A stretch of DNA of 38,606 nt from Candidatus Electrothrix gigas (GTDB lineage Bacteria; Desulfobacterota; Desulfobulbia; Desulfobulbales; Desulfobulbaceae): contig QYLO01000030.1 in NCBI GenBank assembly GCA_022766165.1, positions 1 to 38,606 of the forward strand, given 5' to 3'. The number at the start of each line of letters is the position of its first letter. The stretch's first letter is position 1. The notes beneath the pieces were generated by a model. It was not told the DNA's origin. It made no database searches and saw nothing but the letters and a program-made list of their open reading frames with translations. Both the position numbers and the translations under genes were made by a program. This document shows, piece by piece, positions 1-7,850 of the stretch.

Positions 1-96
1 ACACCGGAAAATGCCCGGATCATGCTCGCCCTGAGAGTTGATCGTGCAGACGGGTACTGGGAAAAGTATTGGGATAATATAAAAAGAGCGGCGTAA
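1..96 (+). CDS. 3' end of an unidentified gene (partial)
   Basis: The frame is open from the first base of the window and ends with TAA at 94-96. It encodes about 31 residues ending DGYWEKYWDNIKRAA. The 5' part lies outside the window. The tail, rich in Trp, Tyr and basic residues, resembles the ends of some transposases, and a transposase relic lies next to it on the other strand. That identity is a guess; the fragment is too short to name. Confidence 0.4.
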   Translation, partial: TPENARIMLALRVDRADGYWEKYWDNIKRAA

Positions 97-165
97 GGTG
101 TCAAAAACCGCACTTTTAATCACACCCTTTCCGACACTTTTTATGCTGTTCATTACACAAATAGG

Positions 166-400
166 CTAGCGCACCTCGGCACGATCACGAGGAGACAATA
201 TTTTCCCGAATTTATTGAAAAAGTCATGCGTTTGCCGTGACCATAGATGGAAGAGAAAAACCGTCCGAGTCCATAGGTCTTTTTACCTGCCTTCGGAGTG
301 ACGACCTCGTCTCCACCCAAAAGAGTGACATAGCCAATTGGCGTAAAGTTGTACGGTCAAGACAAGGGGTTAAACAACAGAGTATGCTGAAAATGTCCAT
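166..400 (-). pseudogene. Decayed DDE transposase (N-terminal relic)
   Basis: A good ribosome binding site (AGGAG at 406-410) precedes an ATG at 398-400. The start encodes MDIFSILCCLTPCLDRTTLR, typical of an IS4/IS701-like transposase N-terminus. After the segment LRQLA the matching sequence moves to another frame, where it reads GGDEVVTPKAGKKTYGLGRF and then FSSIYGHGKR. In complete relatives that GDE segment carries the first catalytic Asp and lies further from the start, so both a frameshift and an internal deletion are likely. The frame stops at TAG (166-168) and the rest of the catalytic core is absent. The element cannot move by itself. The family name is my recognition of the motifs and is not certain. 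Confidence 0.6.
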
Positions 401-572
401 TTTGTTCTCCTGAATGATTTATCGGTTACACAATAATAATCATTCAAGAGGAATAGGCAATTGGCGAAGGTATTGCTTTGCAAACAATATTACTGCAATC
501 GGAAACCCGGCTCAACACCGGCCCTGCGCCGATGCCCCCACCGAAATCAGCAGGGGCAAACGGACTTCCGCC

Positions 573-1790
573 TTATGCCGAAGGTGGCGGAGGAGGAGGA
601 ACTGTCCCGGCTCCACCAGTTGCACCGAACGTACTGGTTTTCTTTGCCTTGCTCGCTTTCACCTTCGTGCTGATCAGCACGGTCAGGCCAACAGCCACAG
701 CCAGCAGGATGATCCCCAGTAGCGGCCGAAAGACAATCCAGGCTATTGCGATAGTGATCAAGGATAATACCGCTGCAAGCAGAAAGGCGATAAAGCCTGT
801 ACCCGCCTCAACAATATTACCCAGAAAGGGCAGAACATCGGCCAGCACCGAAAAGACCTTAAAGATCATGCTCAGTCCGATCATCATGAGAAGGAATCCC
901 GCCGCTCGCAATATCCAGGTCAGGATCTTATTATCGGTCTGGGCCTTCTGAAACATGGCCTCAGCCGAGTGTTCTCCGATTTGCAGGAGTTCAATATCAC
1001 CTCCAGCCCGAGCGTGATACGGCCTGAGCTTGCTGCCCTCCTGTTGCGCAACAATACTCACTTCCGTCGGAGCCACTGACTCGAACTGAATCCGCACATC
1101 GCCGACCTGCGGTGATGCTGGGTCTGCACCGAGATAAAAACCGTTCGCCTGCCGCATTATGCTCTTGGCCAGATTTTTCGGTAAAGCGGTATCACTGTTG
1201 ACAGCAAGCGGCTCAAACCGATTGATTCGCCTGACCTGTGAGCTTGATAACTGAAAAGCCCCCAAGGTAACGTGCTTTGCAGTTTGTTCTTCCGAGGTAT
1301 AGGGCATACGGCCGGGATTCTCGTGTTCTGCGGACTTCTTGAAGCCGGAAGAAGAAATAGCCTTATCAGACCACACCTTGCTGTACGAATAGGTTGTCAC
1401 GGTTTCAGTGCCGCCGCCAAGTTTTTTCTTGGTCTCACTCTCCGAATGTTCCTGCCACTGATACATCTCCACCTTGCGCCGCAGTCGCAGGGCATTTTCC
1501 GAGACCCCGAATACCGGGTCGGTCAGAGTCTCCTCGGTGCTTGCCCTGCCGCTCAGGTGGACCAACTTTCCCTCGTTGTTTGGGTCAACCTGATCGGCAA
1601 GGACACTTATCACGGCTCCGCTGCCTTCCTTTAAGCTCTTATAGGTCTTTACCGCCCGTCCTTCGTTCCAGAACAGGAGGGGAAACGCAATAATAAACAG
1701 GATAAAACCGAAAATGATGCCCTTAATTGCCCCACCGATCCGGCTGAACCAGGATTGATTGGTGACTTCCGTGTAGCTGTCGTCCGACAT
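573..1790 (-). CDS. TMEM43 family membrane protein
   Basis: This 405-residue protein matches the TMEM43 family (PF07787 type). It has one N-terminal membrane segment (about residues 22-42, GIIFGFILFIIAFPLLFW), then the conserved WNEGRAVKT stretch, and a long extracytoplasmic region of about 250 residues. A cluster of hydrophobic segments follows at about 290-380. The protein ends in a low-complexity Gly/Pro tail. The start is supported by GGAGGA eight bases upstream of ATG. The biochemical role of bacterial TMEM43 proteins is not established. Oddly, after the TAA at 573-575 the same frame continues as a Gly/Pro-rich stretch (GGSPFAPADFGGGIGAGP), as if the stop had shortened a longer low-complexity tail. 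It is divergent from the NADAR gene to its right and has no obvious operon partner. Confidence 0.85.
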   Translation of the reverse strand: MSDDSYTEVTNQSWFSRIGGAIKGIIFGFILFIIAFPLLFWNEGRAVKTYKSLKEGSGAVISVLADQVDPNNEGKLVHLSGRASTEETLTDPVFGVSENALRLRRKVEMYQWQEHSESETKKKLGGGTETVTTYSYSKVWSDKAISSSGFKKSAEHENPGRMPYTSEEQTAKHVTLGAFQLSSSQVRRINRFEPLAVNSDTALPKNLAKSIMRQANGFYLGADPASPQVGDVRIQFESVAPTEVSIVAQQEGSKLRPYHARAGGDIELLQIGEHSAEAMFQKAQTDNKILTWILRAAGFLLMMIGLSMIFKVFSVLADVLPFLGNIVEAGTGFIAFLLAAVLSLITIAIAWIVFRPLLGIILLAVAVGLTVLISTKVKASKAKKTSTFGATGGAGTVPPPPPPSA

Positions 1791-1933
1791 GGTGCATTCC
1801 TCCTTTCTAAGGATAATAGGATAGCGAATAATAAGCCATTGTAAAACGGAATACTGCCGGACAGCAATAACTCTTTACGGATTACGGAAAATTTTTCCTG
1901 GAAAGCAATACTGCAATTCCAGCCAAAAACAGG

Positions 1934-1939
1934 TATAAT
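1934..1939 (+). promoter_or_regulatory. Possible -10 box upstream of the NADAR gene
   Basis: A perfect TATAAT lies 68 bases before the ATG at 2007. No convincing -35 hexamer is seen at the usual spacing, only a weak CTGCAA 17 bases upstream, so this is a tentative promoter. Confidence 0.3.
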
Positions 1940-2055
1940 GCTCTTTTTTGCAGTGCAACAAAAAAATCCCAGCAAAAAAATCAACATATAGCCTCCTGAA
2001 GGCAGCATGAAACCAGAAGAGACCAGGACAATTCAAGAACTCATACAATCGTATA

Positions 2056-2267
2056 ACTCGATGATCCAGTTTTTATTTCTTTACTTTTAATAGTTTAAAT
2101 TTTAAGGGAATTTTTCCGAGAGCACGTTTGGCGTACTTTTGAACACTCGAATGACCAGAAAGTGGTAGAAAAAAACAACATGCTTATTTTACTGGATATT
2201 TAAAATCCCCTTTGCAAGGATAATTTCTTTAAAATTCCGTCAACTATAAAAAACTGGATCATCGAGT
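2056..2267 (+). mobile_element. 212-bp MITE-like element, copy 1
   Basis: The ends are inverted repeats: ACTCGATGATCCAGTTTTT at the left, with its complement ending GGATCATCGAGT at the right. The 3-bp flank ATA is duplicated at 2053-2055 and 2268-2270. The element is non-coding and AT-rich. A second copy of identical length lies at 14988-15199 and aligns without gaps. The insertion interrupts codon 17 of the NADAR gene. The orientation is arbitrary. Confidence 0.8.
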
Positions 2268-2412
2268 ATAATGCGGGCCATCAACTGAAATACGTCTTTT
2301 TTTGGGGACATACTCCGCCGGAAGACGGCTCAGTGGACTCTACATGCCTGAGTCAATGGTATGAGGCTCCCTTTGCAATCGACGGTATCAAATTTTTTAC
2401 AGCCGAGCATTA

Positions 2413-3441
2413 AACATTATATCGGTCTTCCAGCTTGCAGTAATCTGATTTTGTTGATACTTTACGGTTTTCTTTTTTATTAGAAACAGGTCAAGGTACA
2501 AGAGGATTATATAATGATAAGCTTTGAAGAAACTGCAAGCAAACCAAACGAACTGATAGCAATGACGGGGTATACACTTGAAGAATTCAAGTCTCTTATG
2601 CCAGCATTTGAAAAGGCGGCTGCTGAGAGCCACTGGACATTAGAAGGAAAAGAAAGAAAAAACACACCGACTATTTACAAAAATTCGGTATTTTCAAGTA
2701 TTGCTGACCAGCTTTTTTTTATATTGGTCTATATGAAACAGTACACGACTCAAATTGTGCATGGAAAGTTATTCGGAATATCTCAACCTAAAGCAAATTT
2801 ATGGATTCACTATCTTCTGCCAATTTTATCATCGGCTTTAAATGAAATGGAAGCAATGCCGTGCCGAAACATGGATGATCTTCAGGAGGAAGAAGCGTCA
2901 ATTTATTCTCATGATGGTACAGAACGCCCGATTCAGCGGCCTAAAGACAATAAAAAACAGAAAAAATATTACAGCGGCAAGAAGAAAGCGCATACTGTCA
3001 AAAATAACATACTTGCAAATTCAAACTGTGAAGTTATTTTTTTAACGCCAACTGAAGAAGGCAAAAAGCATGACAAAAAAATCGCTGATGAATCTGAATA
3101 CAGATTGCCGGAAGGGAGCAAACTGTTGCAAGACACAGGTTTTCAAGGTTTTTCTGTTTCAAATGTTGAAATTTTACAGCCAGCAAAAAAACCGAGAGGG
3201 AAAGAGCTGACTCAAGAGCAGAAAGGCAGAAACCGCAATATTTCAAAAATAAGGATAAGGATAGAACATATTGTAAGTGGAATAAAACGTTATAGAATTG
3301 TTAAAGATAAATGCCGTAATTGGATTAGAGGTTTTACTGACCAAGTTATGGAAATTGCTTGTGGGCTACACAATTTGAGGTTGAGATTTCGTCCTTGGCA
3401 AGAGGTCAAGCTCCAAAAGATATAAAATCAATATAATGTCT
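2413..3441 (+). mobile_element. IS5-family-like insertion sequence (about 1.03 kb)
   Basis: The borders are set by the NADAR reading frame on both sides. ATTA (or TTA) is duplicated at 2409-2412 and 3442-3445. The two ends share an imperfect inverted repeat: AACATTATATCGG at the left, and AGACATTATATTG read inward from the right. A single transposase gene fills the element. A short TNA-like duplication is compatible with several IS5-family subgroups. The exact end could shift by one or two bases because the terminal repeats are offset by one. Confidence 0.8.
2514..3425 (+). CDS. IS5-family DDE transposase
   Basis: The 303-residue protein has an N-terminal helix-turn-helix region (about 15-110, including IVHGKLFGISQPKANLW). 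A DDE catalytic core follows: Asp134 in YSHDGTERPI, Asp207 in LLQDTGFQG, and Glu251 in RIRIEHIVSGIKRYR. The Y/R/K spacing around Glu fits DDE_Tnp_4-type IS5 transposases. It is full length with no frameshift, so it may be active. A GAGG site lies about ten bases before the ATG. It cuts and reinserts the element carried at 2413-3441. Confidence 0.88.
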   Translation: MISFEETASKPNELIAMTGYTLEEFKSLMPAFEKAAAESHWTLEGKERKNTPTIYKNSVFSSIADQLFFILVYMKQYTTQIVHGKLFGISQPKANLWIHYLLPILSSALNEMEAMPCRNMDDLQEEEASIYSHDGTERPIQRPKDNKKQKKYYSGKKKAHTVKNNILANSNCEVIFLTPTEEGKKHDKKIADESEYRLPEGSKLLQDTGFQGFSVSNVEILQPAKKPRGKELTQEQKGRNRNISKIRIRIEHIVSGIKRYRIVKDKCRNWIRGFTDQVMEIACGLHNLRLRFRPWQEVKLQKI

Positions 3442-3853
3442 ATTACATGATGTACCACAAGGCAAGGCTCTTTGGAGATGACGATGCCGCAGCAAAGGTC
3501 TTGCAGGCGAATGCTCCCGGCGAGGCAAAGAAAATCGGCAGGAGTGTCCGCAATTTCCAGCGGGAAAAATGGCAGGAACACTGCGTTGAAATAGTTACCC
3601 AGGGCAATATCAATAAATTTGCGCAAAACAAGGAAATATTGACCTATCTCCTTGCAACTAAAAACAAGGTGCTGGTTGAGGCCAGTCCTTACGATACCAT
3701 CTGGGGAATAGGATTAGGCTCTGATGCCAAGGGCATTGAAAACCCTTTAACCTGGAAAGGAAAGAACCTGCTGGGTTTTGCCTTGATGGAGACAAGGGCA
3801 AGACTAACAAATTCTTGTTTTTTATAGAAAAAGAACTCAAATAAAATGCAATT

Positions 3854-4204
3854 ATGAGCAATACATACTATCGAAAATGTAAATATTGCGGGCGGCGTAT
3901 TCGGATGGCCGAGATGGATAACGGTCAGTGGTTGCCATTTGAAATTGATGGTAGCGGCAAACACGAGTGCGGTATTCTGTCAACTGAACCAGCTTCTTTT
4001 TCCAAGCCTACTCCGACATTAACTACTAATCAATCTTCTTGTCCCGGACCTGCTCCAACATCAACAACAAATCAGTCTTCTTATCCCAAATATAATTCAC
4101 CAACATTTGATCCCAAAAACAACAATATAAAGGGTAAAAAAATCTGCATAGGAATAATTGTTCTTCTTGTAATATTAATTCTATACAGATGGATTAGCAG
4201 CTAA
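3854..4204 (+). CDS. Zinc-ribbon, tail-anchored membrane protein (hypothetical)
   Basis: The 116-residue protein has three parts. Residues 1-40 contain a Cys-pair ribbon (KCKYCGRRIRMAEMDNGQW, then HEC), resembling small ribbon domains with a CxxCG...W.P....H.C pattern. Residues 45-88 are a Pro/Ser/Thr-rich linker with an imperfect repeat (PTPTLTTNQSSCPGP and APTSTTNQSSYPKY). Residues 95-113 form a single hydrophobic segment (ICIGIIVLLVILILYRWI) at the very C-terminus, so the ribbon probably faces the cytoplasm. It starts 26 bases after the NADAR relic and may share its transcript. Function unknown. Confidence 0.65.
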   Translation: MSNTYYRKCKYCGRRIRMAEMDNGQWLPFEIDGSGKHECGILSTEPASFSKPTPTLTTNQSSCPGPAPTSTTNQSSYPKYNSPTFDPKNNNIKGKKICIGIIVLLVILILYRWISS

Positions 4205-4266
4205 TCAACAGCAGCTCAAACAAGAGAACTCTTTCCAAGTAGCTATCATATACCACAACTCAATTC

Positions 4267-6264
4267 ATGCTCACAATAAACAACCTCAGCCTGCAATACG
4301 GCTCTAAACATATCTTTCGTGATGTCTCTGCTCAGATCCATGCTGATGACCGTATCGGGCTGGCAGGGGTCAATGGTACCGGAAAATCCACCCTGATGAA
4401 GATCATCTGCGGGGCCTTGGAAAGCGACCCCGGCGTGGTCAGTAGAGCCTCGTGGTTCACGGTGGCCTATTTACCCCAGGAAATTTCCATTGAGCTGGGC
4501 CAGCGCTCCCTGTTTGAAGAGGCGGAAAACGCCTTTGACGAGGTGCTTCAATATCAGGAAGAGATTGAACAAATCAGTCAGCAACTGGCGACCTTGGATC
4601 AGGACAGCCCGGAACTGGAGCCGCTGCTGGAACGACAGGGCGAGCTGCAACACCTACTGGAAGGCCATGATATCTTCCGCATCCGTCCCCAGATTGAACG
4701 GATTCTCTTTGGTCTGGGTTTTTCCAAACAGGATCTGGACCGGCCTGTGGCAGAATTCTCCGGTGGCTGGATCATGCGCCTGCTGCTGGCCAAGCTGCTC
4801 TTGCAAAAACCAGCTCTGCTCCTGCTGGATGAACCCACCAACCATCTGGACTTGGACTCCCTGACCTGGATGGAGGAATTTCTTCAACAGTATGACGGGG
4901 CCATGATGATCATCTCCCATGATCGCTCCTTTCTGGATCGGGTGACTAATAAGACCTGGGAACTCAGCTTGGGACGGATGACCGCCTATAAGGGGAACTA
5001 CTCAAAATATTTGGTGGATAAGGCACAACGCATGGAGCTGGAGCGGGCTGCCTATGATAACCAACAGGCTATGATCAAGCAGGCGGAACAGTTCATTACC
5101 CGTTTTCGGGCCAAATCCACCAAGGCTAAACAGGTCCAGAGTCGGGTCAAGCAGCTGGAAAAGCTGGAACGACTGGAACTGTCCGAGACCGAGCGTACCA
5201 TCCAATTTTCTTTCCCGCCAGCCATGCCCTCGGGCCGGGATATCCTCCAGTTGGATAAGGTCAATAAGTCCTTTGATGACAAGCAGATATTCCGAGATGT
5301 TCACCTGAACCTGCAACGGGGCGATAAACTGGCTGTGGTCGGGGTCAATGGAGCTGGAAAAACCACTCTGATGAAGATCATGGCCAGCCTGGAACCCGCA
5401 GAAGGTGAGATCCGTCTGGGGCATAATGTGATTCTCACCTATTTTGGTCAGCATCAGGCCCAGGAACTGTACGGCGAAGCCAGTATTCTGGATACAGTCT
5501 ATCATGCGGCTCAGGACATGACGGTGACCAAGGTCAGATCTTTGCTGGGGGCTTTTCTCTTTACCGGCGATGAGGTGGACAAGCAGGTCCAGGTGCTGTC
5601 CGGTGGTGAAAAAAGCCGGGTGGCCCTGGCAAAAATGCTGGTCAAGCCTGCCAATCTCATGCTTTTGGACGAACCCACCAACCACTTGGACATTACCTCT
5701 CAGGAGGTGCTTCAGGAGGCAATGGCGCAGTACGAGGGCAGCATCATCGTGGTTTCCCATAACCGGGCCTTTGTCAACTCCTTTGTCAATAAAGTCCTGG
5801 AAATCCGGGATGGTCGAGCCATTCTCCATGAGGGGAATATTGATGATTATCTAGCGGTTCGCCAGCAGCAGGATGAAGAAAAGACTGCCGGACAGAAAAA
5901 AAAGAAGCCGCAAAAAAAATTGCAAAAATCACAACAGAGTGCTTCTGCTAAGACAGAACAGGACGCTGCGGGTTCCGGTGATCGCAAGGAGGAACGAAGG
6001 CAGCGGGCGCAACGACGACAGCAGCTCAGTGCGCAGCTTAAACCCTGGAAGAAAAAAGCATCCACCGCAGAAAAGCAGATTGAAGGGCTGGAAGAGCGTA
6101 AGGAAGAGCTGGAGGGCCTCATGGCTGATTCTGAGTTATATGCGGATCAACCCCGTTGGCTGAAGGTCAACAAGGAGTATAATGAGGTGAAGCAACGACT
6201 GGAGCGGCAGTATGGGGTTTGGGAGGAGGCTCAGGGGCGGATTGAGGAAATTGAGCAGGATTGA
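4267..6264 (+). CDS. ABC-F family ATPase
   Basis: The 665-residue soluble protein has two ABC ATPase domains and no membrane segments, as in translation-associated ABC-F proteins (EttA, Uup, YheS group). Walker A of domain 1 is GVNGTGKST (34-42), with the signature FSGGW and Walker B LLLLDEPTNHLDL. Domain 2 has GVNGAGKTT, LSGGEKSRVALAKML and LMLLDEPTNHLDI. The linker between the domains is basic and helical (the P-site interaction motif region). A charged extension of about 120 residues follows domain 2 and ends in a coiled coil (KWLKVNKEYNEV-type region). Such proteins act at the ribosomal E site. The exact subfamily cannot be fixed by eye. No strong Shine-Dalgarno is seen before ATG, but the start fits the family N-terminus (MLTINNLSLQYG). 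Confidence 0.88.
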   Translation: MLTINNLSLQYGSKHIFRDVSAQIHADDRIGLAGVNGTGKSTLMKIICGALESDPGVVSRASWFTVAYLPQEISIELGQRSLFEEAENAFDEVLQYQEEIEQISQQLATLDQDSPELEPLLERQGELQHLLEGHDIFRIRPQIERILFGLGFSKQDLDRPVAEFSGGWIMRLLLAKLLLQKPALLLLDEPTNHLDLDSLTWMEEFLQQYDGAMMIISHDRSFLDRVTNKTWELSLGRMTAYKGNYSKYLVDKAQRMELERAAYDNQQAMIKQAEQFITRFRAKSTKAKQVQSRVKQLEKLERLELSETERTIQFSFPPAMPSGRDILQLDKVNKSFDDKQIFRDVHLNLQRGDKLAVVGVNGAGKTTLMKIMASLEPAEGEIRLGHNVILTYFGQHQAQELYGEASILDTVYHAAQDMTVTKVRSLLGAFLFTGDEVDKQVQVLSGGEKSRVALAKMLVKPANLMLLDEPTNHLDITSQEVLQEAMAQYEGSIIVVSHNRAFVNSFVNKVLEIRDGRAILHEGNIDDYLAVRQQQDEEKTAGQKKKKPQKKLQKSQQSASAKTEQDAAGSGDRKEERRQRAQRRQQLSAQLKPWKKKASTAEKQIEGLEERKEELEGLMADSELYADQPRWLKVNKEYNEVKQRLERQYGVWEEAQGRIEEIEQD

Positions 6265-6570
6265 AACTATAAAATGATGGAGTAACAAGATGAAAGAAAA
6301 ACTAAACTAGAGTCAGCCTCAGGTTCTTGGCTGACGACTCTGGCTGCAACAGGAGACGCTTTTAACAGAAGATAAAGACAACAAAGATTAGCATTTCATC
6401 AAGGTTAGCAGAAAAATGTTTTTATCCAGCCTACTTCTACCTCCAACCCAGAACCCGCCTGGCTTTACCCAGCCCGCCCCTGGCTTGTTCTAGGCAGTGC
6501 CTATCTCCACCCAGCCCCGCCCTTCATCTTTTTCCGTGCCACTATGATCGACTCTAAACAGGCCAAGGCG
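6265..6570. other. Convergent intergenic region without a gene
   Basis: This 306-bp stretch lies between the convergent ABC-F and gspF genes. It holds the imperfect hairpin 6309-6341 and a tract at about 6430-6540 with repeated CCCAGCCCCGCCC-type runs, which are G-rich on the minus strand. No credible gene is seen; the longest plus-strand frame after the ABC-F stop is a six-codon one. Confidence 0.6.
6309..6341 (+). terminator. Possible hairpin terminator after the ABC-F gene
   Basis: AGAGTCAGCC pairs with GGCTGA plus CTCT across a CGA bulge and a 10-base loop. No T-run follows, so intrinsic termination is doubtful. It may only protect the 3' end of the ABC-F transcript. Confidence 0.3.
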
Positions 6571-7809
6571 TTATTTAATGAGCTGATTCATTTCGAAAAT
6601 AGGCAACAGGATAGAGACAACAATAAAACTCACTGCCAGTCCCATAACCAGAATCATGATAGGCTCAATCATTGAGGTCATAGCCAGTATTTTGGTTTCC
6701 ACCTCCTTTTCATAACTATCCGCAGCCTTGCCCAACATTTTTTCTAAGGAACCACTTTGTTCCCCCACAGCAATCATCTGAACAAGCATGGGTGTGAAGT
6801 ACTTGTTGCCGCGCAAGACATTGGACAGGCTTTTCCCTTTTTCTAACTCGTCAGCAGCCAGATCCATAACTTCGGCTAACAGTATATTGTTGAGAATATT
6901 TTTAACAATCTGTAATGAGGTAATCAAGGGTACCCCTGATTGCAACAGGCTGGACATGGTCCGTCCCAAGGTGGCTGCGGCAATTTTTATATTCAGATCC
7001 TTGAGTATAGGAAGAGAAAGTTTCAGCTTATCCCAGATTCGTTGGCCTTTGGGTTGTTGAATAAAAAAACGGATGCATAAGATCAGTCCAACAAGAAAAA
7101 CCGCTATAATGATCCAATAGTCTTGCAAAAAATGACTGAGGTTAATCAGGATAGTTGTTGGTAAGGGCAGGGCCTGGTTCCGGTCTGTAAACACCTTGGT
7201 AATGGAAGGGACAATAAAGGTGATCAGCAGAAAAAGTACACCAATGCCCACCAAGGCCATAAAGATGGGGTAAATAAGGGCTGCGGCAATCCGCGAACGC
7301 ATAGCCTGTTGTTGCTCACCGACCTCGGCTAATCGTTCAAGAACCACATCCAATGAACCAGATGCCTCGCCAGCCTGAACCATGTTGACATATATTTTAG
7401 AAAAGAGACGGGGATGCTCTGCCAGAGAAGAGGTCAGGGAGTTTCCCTCATTCACTGAATCCTTAATCTGGGTGATCTTGGTTTGCAAAGATTTGTTGGT
7501 GGTTTGTTCAACCAGACCACTCAGAGCGGGGACAAGGGGAATTCCAGCACCTAACAGGGTGGCGAGCTGACGGGTGGCTACATGAATTTCCTGCTGTTTG
7601 ATCCGGGAACCAAGGTGCAAGGAAAAGAGATTTTTCTGTTCACCTTGTCTGTGTTTTTTCCTTCCTCGGGGAACGGTTTCCTGTATATCAACAGGGTAGC
7701 TGCCGTCTTTGCGGATTTTTTGGCGAGCCGCTGACATGGAGTCGGCATCTAGCACGCCTTTGTGTTTTTTTCCTTGGGCATTGAGCGCAGTGTATTCGTA
7801 AACAGGCAT
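6571..7809 (-). CDS. gspF: Type II secretion / type IV pilus assembly inner-membrane protein (GspF/PilC family)
   Basis: The 412-residue length is typical of the family. The N-terminal MPVYEYTALNAQGKKHKGVLDADS is the usual GspF start. Two repeated T2SSF domains follow (about 70-195 and 275-395), each with the EASGSLDVVLERLAEV or EQSGSLEKMLGKAAD motif. Three membrane segments lie at about 172-195, 225-248 and 380-405. The protein is the inner-membrane platform that works with a GspE/PilB ATPase, but no ATPase or other secretion gene lies nearby. It is the last gene of the minus-strand block and follows the GT39-like gene by 41 bases. The Shine-Dalgarno is weak. Confidence 0.9.
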   Translation of the reverse strand: MPVYEYTALNAQGKKHKGVLDADSMSAARQKIRKDGSYPVDIQETVPRGRKKHRQGEQKNLFSLHLGSRIKQQEIHVATRQLATLLGAGIPLVPALSGLVEQTTNKSLQTKITQIKDSVNEGNSLTSSLAEHPRLFSKIYVNMVQAGEASGSLDVVLERLAEVGEQQQAMRSRIAAALIYPIFMALVGIGVLFLLITFIVPSITKVFTDRNQALPLPTTILINLSHFLQDYWIIIAVFLVGLILCIRFFIQQPKGQRIWDKLKLSLPILKDLNIKIAAATLGRTMSSLLQSGVPLITSLQIVKNILNNILLAEVMDLAADELEKGKSLSNVLRGNKYFTPMLVQMIAVGEQSGSLEKMLGKAADSYEKEVETKILAMTSMIEPIMILVMGLAVSFIVVSILLPIFEMNQLIK

Positions 7810-7850
7810 GATGCGATGTGAGAGGGTAGGGGTTGATACGCAGAAAAAAA

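Larger units (their letters stand above)
2007..3827 (+). pseudogene. NADAR (YbiA-type) gene interrupted by two mobile elements
   Basis: Three pieces read as one NADAR-domain protein when two insertions are removed: 2007-2055, 2268-2412 and 3446-3827. The joined product is about 190 residues. It starts MKPEETRTIQELIQSY, continues NAGHQLKYVFFWGHTPP, SQWYEAPFAIDGIKFF and TAEH, then YMMYHKARLFGDDDAA and, near the end, VEASPYDTIWGIG and NLLGFALME. NADAR proteins hydrolyse N-glycosidic bonds of ADP-ribose-type or riboflavin-intermediate substrates. Some act as antitoxins by removing ADP-ribose from DNA. The first insertion (212 bp) brings stop codons after codon 16. The second is an IS of about 1.03 kb inside the conserved TAEHYMM motif. 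Removing each element with one copy of its target duplication restores the frame exactly, so the damage looks recent. Start: AAGG lies 4-8 bases upstream of ATG. Frames read from ATG at 3447 could make a C-terminal fragment, but it would lack the N-terminal active-site region. Confidence 0.85.

Noticed and set aside
573..1790. Plus-strand frames of 99-157 codons inside the TMEM43 gene
   Set aside because: They mirror the minus-strand gene and lack any family motif or ribosome binding site.
5002..5829. 275-codon minus-strand frame inside the ABC-F gene
   Set aside because: It lies fully antisense to conserved ATPase motifs and shows no protein-family pattern.
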